From NCBI GenBank assembly GCA_004558025.1, contig SFEG01000027.1, positions 1 to 15,819 on the forward strand: a stretch of DNA of 15,819 bases. Direction: 5' to 3'. This DNA is from Clostridiales bacterium (lineage in GTDB: Bacteria; Bacillota; Clostridia; Oscillospirales; Oscillospiraceae). The notes beneath the pieces were generated by a model. That model did not search any database and was not told where the DNA came from. It worked only from the letters and a program-made list of their open reading frames with translations. The position numbers and the translations under genes were made by a program. Every line of letters begins with the position of its first letter. Position 1 is the stretch's first letter. Of this stretch, positions 1 to 6,013 are shown one piece after another.

Positions 1-21
1 GAAATTCGGAAAAATTCGCGC

Positions 22-51
22 TTGCAAATATCGCACAATTCGTGCTATAAT
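22..51 (+). promoter_or_regulatory. Left-arm early promoter inside the ITR
   Basis: TTGCAA (22-27) and a perfect TATAAT (46-51) are separated by 18 bp, a good sigma70-type housekeeping promoter. Transcription should start near 57-59 and reach the ATG at 89 after a leader of about 30 nt with a purine-rich ribosome site (AAAGGAAG, 77-84). It lies wholly within the terminal repeat, so an identical copy drives the other arm. Confidence 0.82.
33..45. promoter_or_regulatory. Operator-like inverted repeat in the ITR promoter spacer
   Basis: GCAC (33-36) and GTGC (42-45) flank a five-base centre, giving an imperfect 13-bp palindrome between the -35 and -10 boxes; the -10 begins at the next base. A protein bound here would block the promoter at this end and at the other end. 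The binding protein is unknown and the operator role is inferred from position and symmetry. Confidence 0.4.
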
Positions 52-88
52 AAACACGTCGAAAGGGAACGGGAAGAAAGGAAGTGAA

Positions 89-301
89 ATGAACACCGAC
101 AACTATAATAAGGCTATCGAACGACTCGCGTTTTATAAGCGCATGGCCGTGCAGCTCGCCGGAAGCAGAACGCCCGATTATAGCACCTACGTTGCCAAGC
201 TATCCGCTGGATCCTATATCCTCGGCATCGCGTATGATAAGGATTCCGATGAGGTGGAATCCGATGTTCGCAAGGCCTACGATTCGAAGTATCGCAACTA
301 G
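89..301 (+). CDS. Small terminal-arm protein, 70 aa, function unknown (paralogue A)
   Basis: This is the first gene of the left arm. Its ATG and first 11 coding bases lie in the terminal repeat, so it begins M-N-T exactly as the first gene of the right arm does. The start is supported by AAAGGAAG four bases upstream. The protein looks mainly helical, charged and soluble, with no signal peptide or membrane segment. Its C-terminal 31 residues before the last Tyr align without gaps with the 80-aa neighbour and the 78-aa protein at the other end (L-x-x-G…, hydrophobic core, [VI]-[ED]-x-x-V, Y-[DN]-x-x-Y). I do not recognise the family. Position under the ITR promoter suggests early expression and a host-takeover, anti-defence or replication-accessory role, which is inference. 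Confidence 0.82.
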   Translation: MNTDNYNKAIERLAFYKRMAVQLAGSRTPDYSTYVAKLSAGSYILGIAYDKDSDEVESDVRKAYDSKYRN

Positions 302-318
302 TTGGAAGGTGAAGGAAA

Positions 319-561
319 ATGTACGAGAAGGTAATCACCGAGGAGCAGCGGGCTGAAGCTGTGAGGACGATCGCCGCGTGGCGGAATCTGCAATTGTGTA
401 ATGAAGCGGTTGGCGATACAGATGCCGCTGAGTGCTTCAGCTCATACTGTACCGCTGGTGTTATTGTGCTTGGTGACCTGCTTGGTGAAAGCTATTCCGC
501 TGTTGAACGGGCCGTGTCTGCTCGTTACGATATGATTTACGGCGACCAGGAAAGCGTGTGA
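319..561 (+). CDS. Small terminal-arm protein, 80 aa, function unknown (paralogue B)
   Basis: Second left-arm gene, 17 bases after the first, with a strong purine-rich ribosome site (GAAGGTGAAGGA) before the ATG. The protein is soluble and probably helical. Its C-terminal half ends with the family pattern L-L-G-x-S-Y-x-x-V-E-x-x-V, then R-Y-D-x-x-Y, which aligns without gaps to the first gene and to the 78-aa gene of the right arm. Tandem copies here and at the other end indicate duplication and divergence. It shares the ITR promoter and is presumably expressed early. No enzymatic motif is visible and the function is unknown. Confidence 0.82.
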   Translation: MYEKVITEEQRAEAVRTIAAWRNLQLCNEAVGDTDAAECFSSYCTAGVIVLGDLLGESYSAVERAVSARYDMIYGDQESV

Positions 562-564
562 GCC

Positions 565-765
565 ATGAGTAAACCGATCGCCCTCGCCCTCGCCGTTGCG
601 CTTGTAGTTGGGTCTGTGCTCGCGTGCAGCAGCGAGCCCGATTATAAACCCTGCGCTGTGTGCGGTGCCCAGGTAGCTATAAGCCCAGAGCCAGCGCTAA
701 ACCATTGGATATCGGGCGATAGCGTAGTTTGCAACAGCTGTTGGGAAATTTTGAATAGGAGGTAA
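565..765 (+). CDS. Small lipoprotein with two CxxC pairs (66 aa)
   Basis: Third and last left-arm gene. The ATG follows the previous stop after three bases, with AGGAAAG about 12 bases upstream. The N-terminus is a lipoprotein signal: MSKP, a hydrophobic stretch (residues 5-19), then V-L-A-C with Cys21 as the likely lipidated residue. The mature part is only 46 residues and carries CAVC (30-33) and CNSC (56-59), a C-x2-C-x22-C-x2-C arrangement that resembles a zinc ribbon. It would sit on the outer face of the host membrane. Small early phage lipoproteins are often superinfection-exclusion factors; that is a family-level analogy and not shown here. A surface protein with a zinc-ribbon-like body is unusual. 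The TAA lies in the terminator stem that follows. Confidence 0.75.
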   Translation: MSKPIALALAVALVVGSVLACSSEPDYKPCAVCGAQVAISPEPALNHWISGDSVVCNSCWEILNRR

Positions 766-800
766 AGAATGGGGCGAACCTATCGCCCCTTCGCTTTACC
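761..800. terminator. Bidirectional hairpin between the converging arms
   Basis: Nested inverted repeat: outer arms GGTAAAG (761-767) and CTTTACC (794-800), inner arms GGGGCGA (771-777) and TCGCCCC (783-789) with a five-base loop. It separates the rightward left-arm genes from the leftward late operon. The TAA of the lipoprotein gene (763-765) is in one outer arm and the TAA of the packaging ATPase gene (read on the - strand at 796-798) is in the other. Flanking U-runs are short, so termination strength in either direction is uncertain. Confidence 0.65.
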
Positions 801-1848
801 TATACCCGATAAGCCCGGTCATCTTGAGCCACTGTTCACGTGTGGCGGGGCTGTCGAAGAAGCAAACGCCAATGGTATAGAGCCGCTGCAGGTTCTTGAT
901 AAACGGATCTGCCCGCTTGATCATATACATGTTCGGGCGCATGTCCTCCGCCGACAGCGCAAACATGTGATACTTCGGAGAGTCGGCATCTTTAGGAAGC
1001 TTGCGCGATATATAGTAATAGCCGTTACGCTCGTCTACCCAGCAGCCGAACCGCTTGCCCTGCCACTCGAACCCGTAGAGGTATCGGGCACGAGAAGGCT
1101 TCGCGGCTATGAACTCCTCGCCCGCGTTCGCAAACTTCGCATCGATCATAACGCCCGCGTACTGCGTTCCGTCGACCAGGCGGCCTACAACCGTTTGGCG
1201 CTCCTCGTCGGCGAACTGCTGGTTTTTGGCGTACTCCACAAGCACGGTCTTATTTCGGTACCAACTAAACCCGTCTTTCGGCTCGCCCTTGAGCTCGCGG
1301 CCGAGGAACAGAAACAGCGGGTTCGTGAGGTCGCAAGCGTTGCCCAGCAAATACATGTGCACGTTCTCGCGGTCTCGCGAAATAGTCTTGTACAAGTCGA
1401 AGAGCGCGCCCATGTCGTCGCGCAGGTAGCCTGGCGGGGTCTTGAGGACTCGTATATACTCATCGAAGATTATTTTCTTGACCCTCGGGAACGCCACGCC
1501 CTTATAACTCGCTTGCTTCGATAGCGGGATGCAATAGCATATCTCCTCCCACTTCGCGGAGTCGTCGGGCGTTTTCTTGCGCACAAGCCCCGTATAGCCC
1601 TGCATTTTGAACTCATACCCGGGAAACTCATCGTGAGCCGCGATATCGTCGAATATCTTCGGGGCGCTGGTCTTAAGCTCGGTGTCGTAGCGTCGGACAT
1701 AGACGAACTGCGATCTATCCCGCATCCAGTCCTTTATAGCCGCTTTCGTGAACCCGTAGGTCTTGCCGTATGAGCGCATCGAGATAACGGCGGTAAGAGG
1801 CGCTCCGTAGCTGATCGCTTTCGATGGATTGTAAAATTGTCTAGTCAT
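796..1848 (-). CDS. Genome packaging ATPase, phi29 gp16-like (350 aa)
   Basis: The last gene of the late operon encodes the motor ATPase that drives DNA into the prohead through the connector. The N-terminal ASCE-type ATPase domain shows a Walker A-like P-loop S-M-R-S-Y-G-K-T (residues 23-30, with Ser where the first Gly is usual) and a Walker B stretch K-K-I-I-F-D-E-Y (124-131, D129/E130). Length (350 aa against 332 in phi29) and gene position fit gp16. The C-terminal part (about 230-350) corresponds to the nuclease-like domain that in phi29 contacts the connector and pRNA. The ATG has only a weak ribosome site (GTGGG) and lies 14 bases after the tail lysin gene, so translation may be coupled and low. 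In phi29 this motor requires a structured RNA; a candidate is noted at 9890-9967. Confidence 0.9.
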   Translation of the reverse strand: MTRQFYNPSKAISYGAPLTAVISMRSYGKTYGFTKAAIKDWMRDRSQFVYVRRYDTELKTSAPKIFDDIAAHDEFPGYEFKMQGYTGLVRKKTPDDSAKWEEICYCIPLSKQASYKGVAFPRVKKIIFDEYIRVLKTPPGYLRDDMGALFDLYKTISRDRENVHMYLLGNACDLTNPLFLFLGRELKGEPKDGFSWYRNKTVLVEYAKNQQFADEERQTVVGRLVDGTQYAGVMIDAKFANAGEEFIAAKPSRARYLYGFEWQGKRFGCWVDERNGYYYISRKLPKDADSPKYHMFALSAEDMRPNMYMIKRADPFIKNLQRLYTIGVCFFDSPATREQWLKMTGLIGYR

Positions 1849-1862
1849 AATAACCCACTATT

Positions 1863-3137
1863 TCAGACGTAACGGCGAACTCGCCAATCATGCGCGCCGC
1901 GGGCGTAGGCGTTCGCGTCATGCTTGACCGTCGGCCCCATGTGCGGATTGCCGCCGTGCCCTATAAGCTGGTTGCCGCCTATATAGGCCTCTACATGGTC
2001 GAACGAGGGGTTATAGCCGCGCCAATTGAAAAACACTAGGTCCATAACCTGCATGTCGTCCTGCGGTAAGTCCCCGCTGCCCTCTGCGATTATCTCCCCG
2101 TAGTTCTGCTGGTCGCCAGTCCAGGAACCTATGTTCTCCCCCGTCACGATGTGATACACGTACCACATGAGCGCAGAGCAGTCCGTATAGCCCGACTCCT
2201 CGGGGGACATGCGCCCCGCGCCCTGCGAGTATGCGAAAGCTCCTACATGGTCTAGCAACCATTGCCGCATCTCGTTCAGGGCCGTGTTTCCCGTGGAGCT
2301 GCCGCCGCCTGTGTTGGTTCCGGGGTTCGGCTCTCCTGTCTTCGAGATGCTCGGCAACCAGGTGTTCGGAGCGGACTTATAGCAGGTTAGGCCGCTTGCA
2401 TAAACGCCCGAGCCCCATAGCGTCATAACGCCGTTGTCCAGCTGTACTCGGGTAACAGCTGCCGAAGGCTGCCCCGTGCTGCCCGTGTTCTGCCCGCCGC
2501 TGCCTGCGCCCACGTCCTGCACCTGCCCGAAGTCGGGCGGTGCGCTCTCGCCGTCCCAATCGGACAGCCTGCCGTAAACGGTGTTGTAACGGTTTTTGTA
2601 GCGCCCTAAAATCCCGTTGTTCATGCACGCCGCGTGCATCGTGTCGAGCGTGGCGGAACCGCCGCACGCCCCTATCACGTTCCCCGCCTCGCGCGGCGAT
2701 TGATGGTACATGGACATCGCGTAGATAAGCGTTTGCGGCCTGTCCTCGGAGAGTCCCCACCCCGTCAACGTCTCGATATAGCCCGTCGCGTCGTCAATCC
2801 AGAGCTTTTGCTGGCCTACGTGGTTTTTGTCGCGCTGCGCCCACGTCTGCCACGCTGCCGCTTCGGCGTCGTCTACATAGTAGCCTGTCCACCAATTCCA
2901 GCCGTAATCCTGCTCAACCGCTGCAGCCAGTTTCGGGGCCGCCGCTTTGAACGCGGCGTATCCCTCGGGGTCTTCGGCGGCGCAACGTTCTATGCAGATC
3001 TCGGCGCGCTGCCCGTAGTTCTGCATCATGCCTATAGTTATAGGGTCTGCACGGTATACTCCCGTCCAGTCCCAATTGCTCTCCACTTCGCCGATAACGT
3101 ACATGGCGTACATGATCGTGTTTTCTCGCGTCGGCAT
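1863..3137 (-). CDS. Virion tail lysin: lysozyme-like plus NlpC/P60-type peptidase (424 aa)
   Basis: Probable counterpart of phi29 gp13, the tail-tip enzyme that opens the cell wall during entry. The N-terminal half (about 1-195) looks like a lysozyme or transglycosylase domain, with E17/E19 in a G-E-V-E-S-N-W context as candidate catalytic Glu. A Gly/Ser/Thr-rich linker follows (205-225), then a segment of about 40 residues and a second Gly-rich linker (268-285). The C-terminal domain (288-424) has Y-T-D-C-S-A-L (Cys320) and D-H-V-E-A-Y-I-G (His381), with H394 as a possible third polar residue, typical of NlpC/P60 or CHAP amidohydrolases. I chose the ATG at 3137 because GGAGGTGAG lies just upstream; a reading open to 3170 would start at TTG inside the preceding terminator. 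phi29 gp13 has an M23 metallopeptidase at this position, so the peptidase class differs. Confidence 0.85.
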   Translation of the reverse strand: MPTRENTIMYAMYVIGEVESNWDWTGVYRADPITIGMMQNYGQRAEICIERCAAEDPEGYAAFKAAAPKLAAAVEQDYGWNWWTGYYVDDAEAAAWQTWAQRDKNHVGQQKLWIDDATGYIETLTGWGLSEDRPQTLIYAMSMYHQSPREAGNVIGACGGSATLDTMHAACMNNGILGRYKNRYNTVYGRLSDWDGESAPPDFGQVQDVGAGSGGQNTGSTGQPSAAVTRVQLDNGVMTLWGSGVYASGLTCYKSAPNTWLPSISKTGEPNPGTNTGGGSSTGNTALNEMRQWLLDHVGAFAYSQGAGRMSPEESGYTDCSALMWYVYHIVTGENIGSWTGDQQNYGEIIAEGSGDLPQDDMQVMDLVFFNWRGYNPSFDHVEAYIGGNQLIGHGGNPHMGPTVKHDANAYARGAHDWRVRRYV

Positions 3138-3155
3138 GCTCTCACCTCCATAACC

Positions 3156-3180
3156 AAAAAAGGCGGGCAATGTGCCCGCC
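3156..3180 (-). terminator. Intrinsic terminator after the fibre gene
   Basis: Read on the - strand: an 8-bp perfect GC-rich stem (arms 3162-3169 and 3173-3180, three-base loop) followed by six T (3156-3161). This is a textbook rho-independent terminator, yet two essential late genes lie downstream with no obvious promoter between, so it probably acts as a partial terminator or attenuator or as an mRNA 3' end. Confidence 0.88.
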
Positions 3181-3198
3181 CGAGATTGCTTTCCGCGC

Positions 3199-3876
3199 CT
3201 ATCCTGCGAGGAACGTCAGGACGCCCGTTGCGCCCTCTGTTTGCGACTGTCCCGTTATCATGTTGATGAAAACATTGCCCGATGTATCGACCTGCAAGAA
3301 GCCCGTTCGGTTGGAACCGCTGCTCGAGCTCGCCACAAGGCCAGTCGCCGTTACGGGTGGAGCATACTGCGCGCCAAGCGTGCCGATCTGCGTTTTCTGG
3401 TTGCCTGGAACGGAGACGCCCGAACATACCACCGTTACGACGTTGCCCCACGCGCAGGCCGTGCAGCCGCTGCTCATGGCAGTACCGATCGCCCTAGTCC
3501 CGCCGCTCCACTGTACCCAAGCGTTGTTTCCGTTGTTGACCAGCGTCGCAACGCCGCTTGCGAGCTTCTCGCTGGTGACAGCGCCGTTCAGCACCTTATC
3601 GGTCGTTACCGCTCCCGCGGTAAGCTTGCCCGCGGTAACCGTCCCGTCGTTCAATGCCATGTCTCCCGTGCTCGCGTTAACCGAGATATCGCCAGATCCG
3701 CGCACGCCGCCAAGCGAGGTTGTGCCTGCAATTGGCAAGGTGTAATCTTCGGGAATGCTGCCAGCCACTCCGAACAGCGCGGCATCGACCGAGTTCGCAA
3801 GGCCGTTTATCGCGTTCACGCCGTCGATGGTGTCCGTGCCGTTGATGGTCGGGAAGTTGTAATGGGATGTTGCCAT
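3199..3876 (-). CDS. Putative fibre / receptor-binding protein (225 aa)
   Basis: Late structural gene with a clear ribosome site (AAGGAGCTGA) before the ATG. The composition is typical of fibres: rich in Gly, Ala, Ser, Thr and Val, with little charge. Three consecutive 10-residue repeats of the form G-x-V-T-x-x-K-[LV]-x-x run from 78 to 107, a pattern common in trimeric stalks of tail or head fibres, and a beta-rich C-terminal part (112-225) would be the head domain. A short G-S-L-G-G-V-like segment precedes the repeats (about 53-60). It sits in the position of the phi29 appendage genes but is far shorter than gp12 (854 aa). It could equally be a head fibre (gp8.5-like). Attachment to receptor is inferred. 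Confidence 0.65.
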   Translation of the reverse strand: MATSHYNFPTINGTDTIDGVNAINGLANSVDAALFGVAGSIPEDYTLPIAGTTSLGGVRGSGDISVNASTGDMALNDGTVTAGKLTAGAVTTDKVLNGAVTSEKLASGVATLVNNGNNAWVQWSGGTRAIGTAMSSGCTACAWGNVVTVVCSGVSVPGNQKTQIGTLGAQYAPPVTATGLVASSSSGSNRTGFLQVDTSGNVFINMITGQSQTEGATGVLTFLAG

Positions 3877-3888
3877 TTTATCAGCTCC

Positions 3889-4449
3889 TTAGTCGGTATA
3901 GCCGGGTGTGTTGACGTCGATATGGTCGATAGGCGTTAACTTCGCCCGCTGCTGCCCGTCGCCCCAGTAGATGTTTCCGAACATGTCCGCTTCGAACCAG
4001 CTATGCCCCGATGCCTTGAGCTCGTCCCACGTCTTGCCCGTGTTCGCGAGCTCGTCCCACGTGCAGGCATACGTGCGAAGCATGTCGTACATCTGCTTGC
4101 TGACTTGATAGGCGTAGTCGCGCATACCCGTAACGGGGTTTCGCTGCGCGGTAATGCCGCCTTCGAGCTTCGATAGCTCGTCCTCAAGCGCTGCGATGAG
4201 CGAGCCGAGATATTGCTTTAGCGCGGCGTCGGCGTTGACGTAACCGTTCGTCACGCTCTGCACCGCATCCGCGATCTGCTCGGAGAGGTAGTCGGCGCTC
4301 ACTCCCTCGGCGCTCACCTTCAAAACAGCCTGCAAAAGCCAATTGATCTGGTCTTGCTGCCGAACGGCATATTTCCAACTAGGCGGAAGCGGATACTGGT
4401 ACCCTTTATAAGCGAAATCGAAATCGCCGATGTTCTCGATAACTGCCAT
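3889..4449 (-). CDS. Putative tail appendage/adaptor protein with Trp repeats (186 aa)
   Basis: The gene lies between lower collar and fibre with a strong ribosome site (GGGAGGTGA). The N-terminal part has an S-W-K-Y-A-V-R-Q-Q-D-Q-I-N-W-L-L motif (24-39), followed by a probable coiled coil (about 55-97). The C-terminal part holds a 10-residue periodicity centred on Trp: C-T-W-D-E-L (129-134), K-T-W-D-E-L (139-144), H-S-W-F-E-A (149-154), then Y-W-G-D. Such tandem Trp motifs occur in phage appendage proteins as small beta repeats. Context suggests a virion part linking the collar to the fibre encoded just downstream. No enzymatic signature is visible and the exact role is not established. Confidence 0.55.
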   Translation of the reverse strand: MAVIENIGDFDFAYKGYQYPLPPSWKYAVRQQDQINWLLQAVLKVSAEGVSADYLSEQIADAVQSVTNGYVNADAALKQYLGSLIAALEDELSKLEGGITAQRNPVTGMRDYAYQVSKQMYDMLRTYACTWDELANTGKTWDELKASGHSWFEADMFGNIYWGDGQQRAKLTPIDHIDVNTPGYTD

Positions 4450-4463
4450 GCTCTTTCACCTCC

Positions 4464-4985
4464 CTAATCGAAGATTTGCAGATAATAAGGCTCAAGGCCA
4501 TTATACACGAGGTATAAGGCGTTGTTTACCGAGGTCGCCCAGCTCGTGAGCATGTCGCCCGCGGGCATGCTTCGGCCAGACGTTTTCGTGCTTTCGCTGC
4601 TCGTGCTGTCCGTTAGGTTCGTCGCGTAGTTCTCGGCGGCCGACAGCTGCGTTTGCGGCGTTGCGGAAAAAAGCTGCCGCGCCTCGCTGTCGTGCTCGGC
4701 AGCGCTCGCGTACCCCGCCAATATGTCTATCTCCCCGTCCAGCGCGGAGAACATGGGATTGAGCGCCGGCATCATCTCGTGCATGGTGCGCCTAATCAAA
4801 CGGAAATGGTCGGAAGGGGTTTCCTGCGCGATCTCCCTATAGGCGAAGTGCTCGTAGATCCTCGTGTTGAGCCACTCCCGTTTGCCCTCGTCGAAAATAG
4901 GGTAATCGCTCATGGTCTGCTGCCAGTCCATACCGTAGAGCTCCACGCAGTCGTGCAGTGTGGGGCCGTCATCGGTAATCAACAT
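4464..4985 (-). CDS. Lower collar protein, phi29 gp11-like (173 aa)
   Basis: Probable lower collar protein, which joins the connector to the tail tube and opens the channel for DNA. The recognisable part is the N-terminal helical region: Y-P-I-F-D-E-G (28-34), then R-I-Y-E-H-F-A-Y-R-E-I and E-T-P-S-D-H-F, then M-H-E-M-M-P-x-L-N, which matches the gp11 pattern (FDE…, H-[FY]-x-x-REIG-x-ET, …EIMP-x-x-N). The Ser/Thr-rich segment near 123-140 and the hydrophobic C-terminus are divergent. At 173 residues it is much shorter than phi29 gp11 (293 aa), a minimal version. The ATG follows GGAGGGAG and overlaps the end of the connector gene by 17 bases, which suggests translational coupling. Confidence 0.78.
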   Translation of the reverse strand: MLITDDGPTLHDCVELYGMDWQQTMSDYPIFDEGKREWLNTRIYEHFAYREIAQETPSDHFRLIRRTMHEMMPALNPMFSALDGEIDILAGYASAAEHDSEARQLFSATPQTQLSAAENYATNLTDSTSSESTKTSGRSMPAGDMLTSWATSVNNALYLVYNGLEPYYLQIFD

Positions 4986-5997
4986 CGCTTTCTCCCTCCT
5001 CGCTCGCGTCCCCGGCAGGATCTCCCACCCCGCCCAGGTCGTTCAAATCCTCGTACTCGTGGCGCGCTGCCCAGGTCGCATACGGGCGGATACCGAACAC
5101 ACGTTCGCACGCGTCGGAAAACAGGTCTCGCGCCCCCTGGAAATTGCGGCGCGCGAGCATAACCTGCTCGTTGTTCTGCAATACCTCAAGCGAAACCTTG
5201 CGTTCGCGTTTCTGCGCGTTGGGGTCGTTATCAACACCCATAACGGATAGCGCTTGATTGAGAATACGCTGCTGGTCGCTTAAGAGGTCGCCCGAAACGT
5301 AAGGCGCTTCGGTTTGGAGCACCTGCACCGCTGCCCCCACGTCGAAGCCCGCCGCGTTGTAGGTGATATACTGGTCGTTGTTCTCAAGCTTGCGCACGAT
5401 CCGCGCGGCTGTCTTCTTCTGACCCTCTCCGCTTGCGATAATCCACGGCGTGCGCTGCGCTCCCATGTTCACTTGCACGATCCTATCGATCTCGGCAAGG
5501 CGGATAGCGTAGTTCTTGAGCATCGCGAACAACGGCCGGCGCAAAAGCGAATCGAAGCAGATTGCCACGTCGGGGGCGCACACACGAGGAACGTCCTCGC
5601 CGTCAACGGCAACCGCGTAGGCCTGCGCGTGCCGCTGCCACAACCCGCCCGCAGGTGACGTTAGATTGACATCGTTGGGGTTGTAGTACATGTTCATACC
5701 GTCGCCGTAGCTCGCTTGCGCGAACAGGTACCCGCCGTTGTCCATGAACAGCCCGGCCACGCCGAAGCGGTACAGGATGAACTCCACCGCGCGGGGGTCG
5801 ATTCCCGCGGGCAAATCGTGCCACTCGAAGCGGGACAGCGCGATACCTTCGAGGTACTGCATCCAAAAACGGTACTGCCACATCTCATAGCGCTCGTCTC
5901 TGGTGTGAACCTGCCGCATATACGAGGCCCCCGCCGCCATGTCCAGCAGCTCGGGAACCTCGTTGTCGTCGTAGTATTTTGCTACCTTCTGCCCCAC
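4969..5997 (-). CDS. Connector / portal (upper collar) protein, phi29 gp10-like (342 aa)
   Basis: The dodecameric connector at the head vertex, through which DNA is packaged and ejected. Length is close to phi29 gp10 (309 aa) and it lies between tail knob and lower collar as in phi29. Visible features: a helical N-terminus, a central R-T-P-W-I-I-A segment followed by Q-K-K-T-A, a beta region around 205-235, and a helix-rich stretch with L-L-S-D-Q-Q-R-I-L-N-Q-A-L-S-V-M-G-V-D-N (positions about 250-270) and N-N-E-Q-V-M-L-A-R that resembles the portal core. The tail is acidic (about 318-342). The start is GTG at 5997, supported by AAGGAGG nine bases upstream; no nearby ATG is better placed. Confidence 0.85.
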   Translation of the reverse strand: MGQKVAKYYDDNEVPELLDMAAGASYMRQVHTRDERYEMWQYRFWMQYLEGIALSRFEWHDLPAGIDPRAVEFILYRFGVAGLFMDNGGYLFAQASYGDGMNMYYNPNDVNLTSPAGGLWQRHAQAYAVAVDGEDVPRVCAPDVAICFDSLLRRPLFAMLKNYAIRLAEIDRIVQVNMGAQRTPWIIASGEGQKKTAARIVRKLENNDQYITYNAAGFDVGAAVQVLQTEAPYVSGDLLSDQQRILNQALSVMGVDNDPNAQKRERKVSLEVLQNNEQVMLARRNFQGARDLFSDACERVFGIRPYATWAARHEYEDLNDLGGVGDPAGDASEEGESDVDYR

Positions 5998-6013
5998 GTT
6001 GTAACCTCCTTAC

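Larger units (their letters stand above)
1..99 (+). repeat. Left inverted terminal repeat (99 bp, perfect)
   Basis: Bases 1-99 are the exact reverse complement of 15721-15819; the match stops at base 100 (c on the left, a in the right copy). Both copies touch the window edges, which suggests a complete linear genome. In protein-primed replicons of the phi29 type such repeats are the replication origins, where the terminal protein carries the first nucleotide; that role is inferred here. The repeat holds a promoter (22-51), an operator-like inverted repeat (33-45), a ribosome site (77-84), an ATG (89-91) and the first codons (M-N-T and two bases) of the first gene. AATTCG recurs at 3-8, 13-18 and 37-42. 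Confidence 0.97.

Noticed and set aside
769..1524. 251-aa open frame on the + strand opposite the packaging ATPase
   Set aside because: Shadow frame in GC-rich DNA; the - strand protein has Walker motifs and family length. No ribosome site or family match.
3138..3170. N-terminal extension of the tail lysin from a TTG start
   Set aside because: It would begin inside the preceding terminator, and the ribosome site GGAGGTGAG would be coding; the ATG at 3137 fits.
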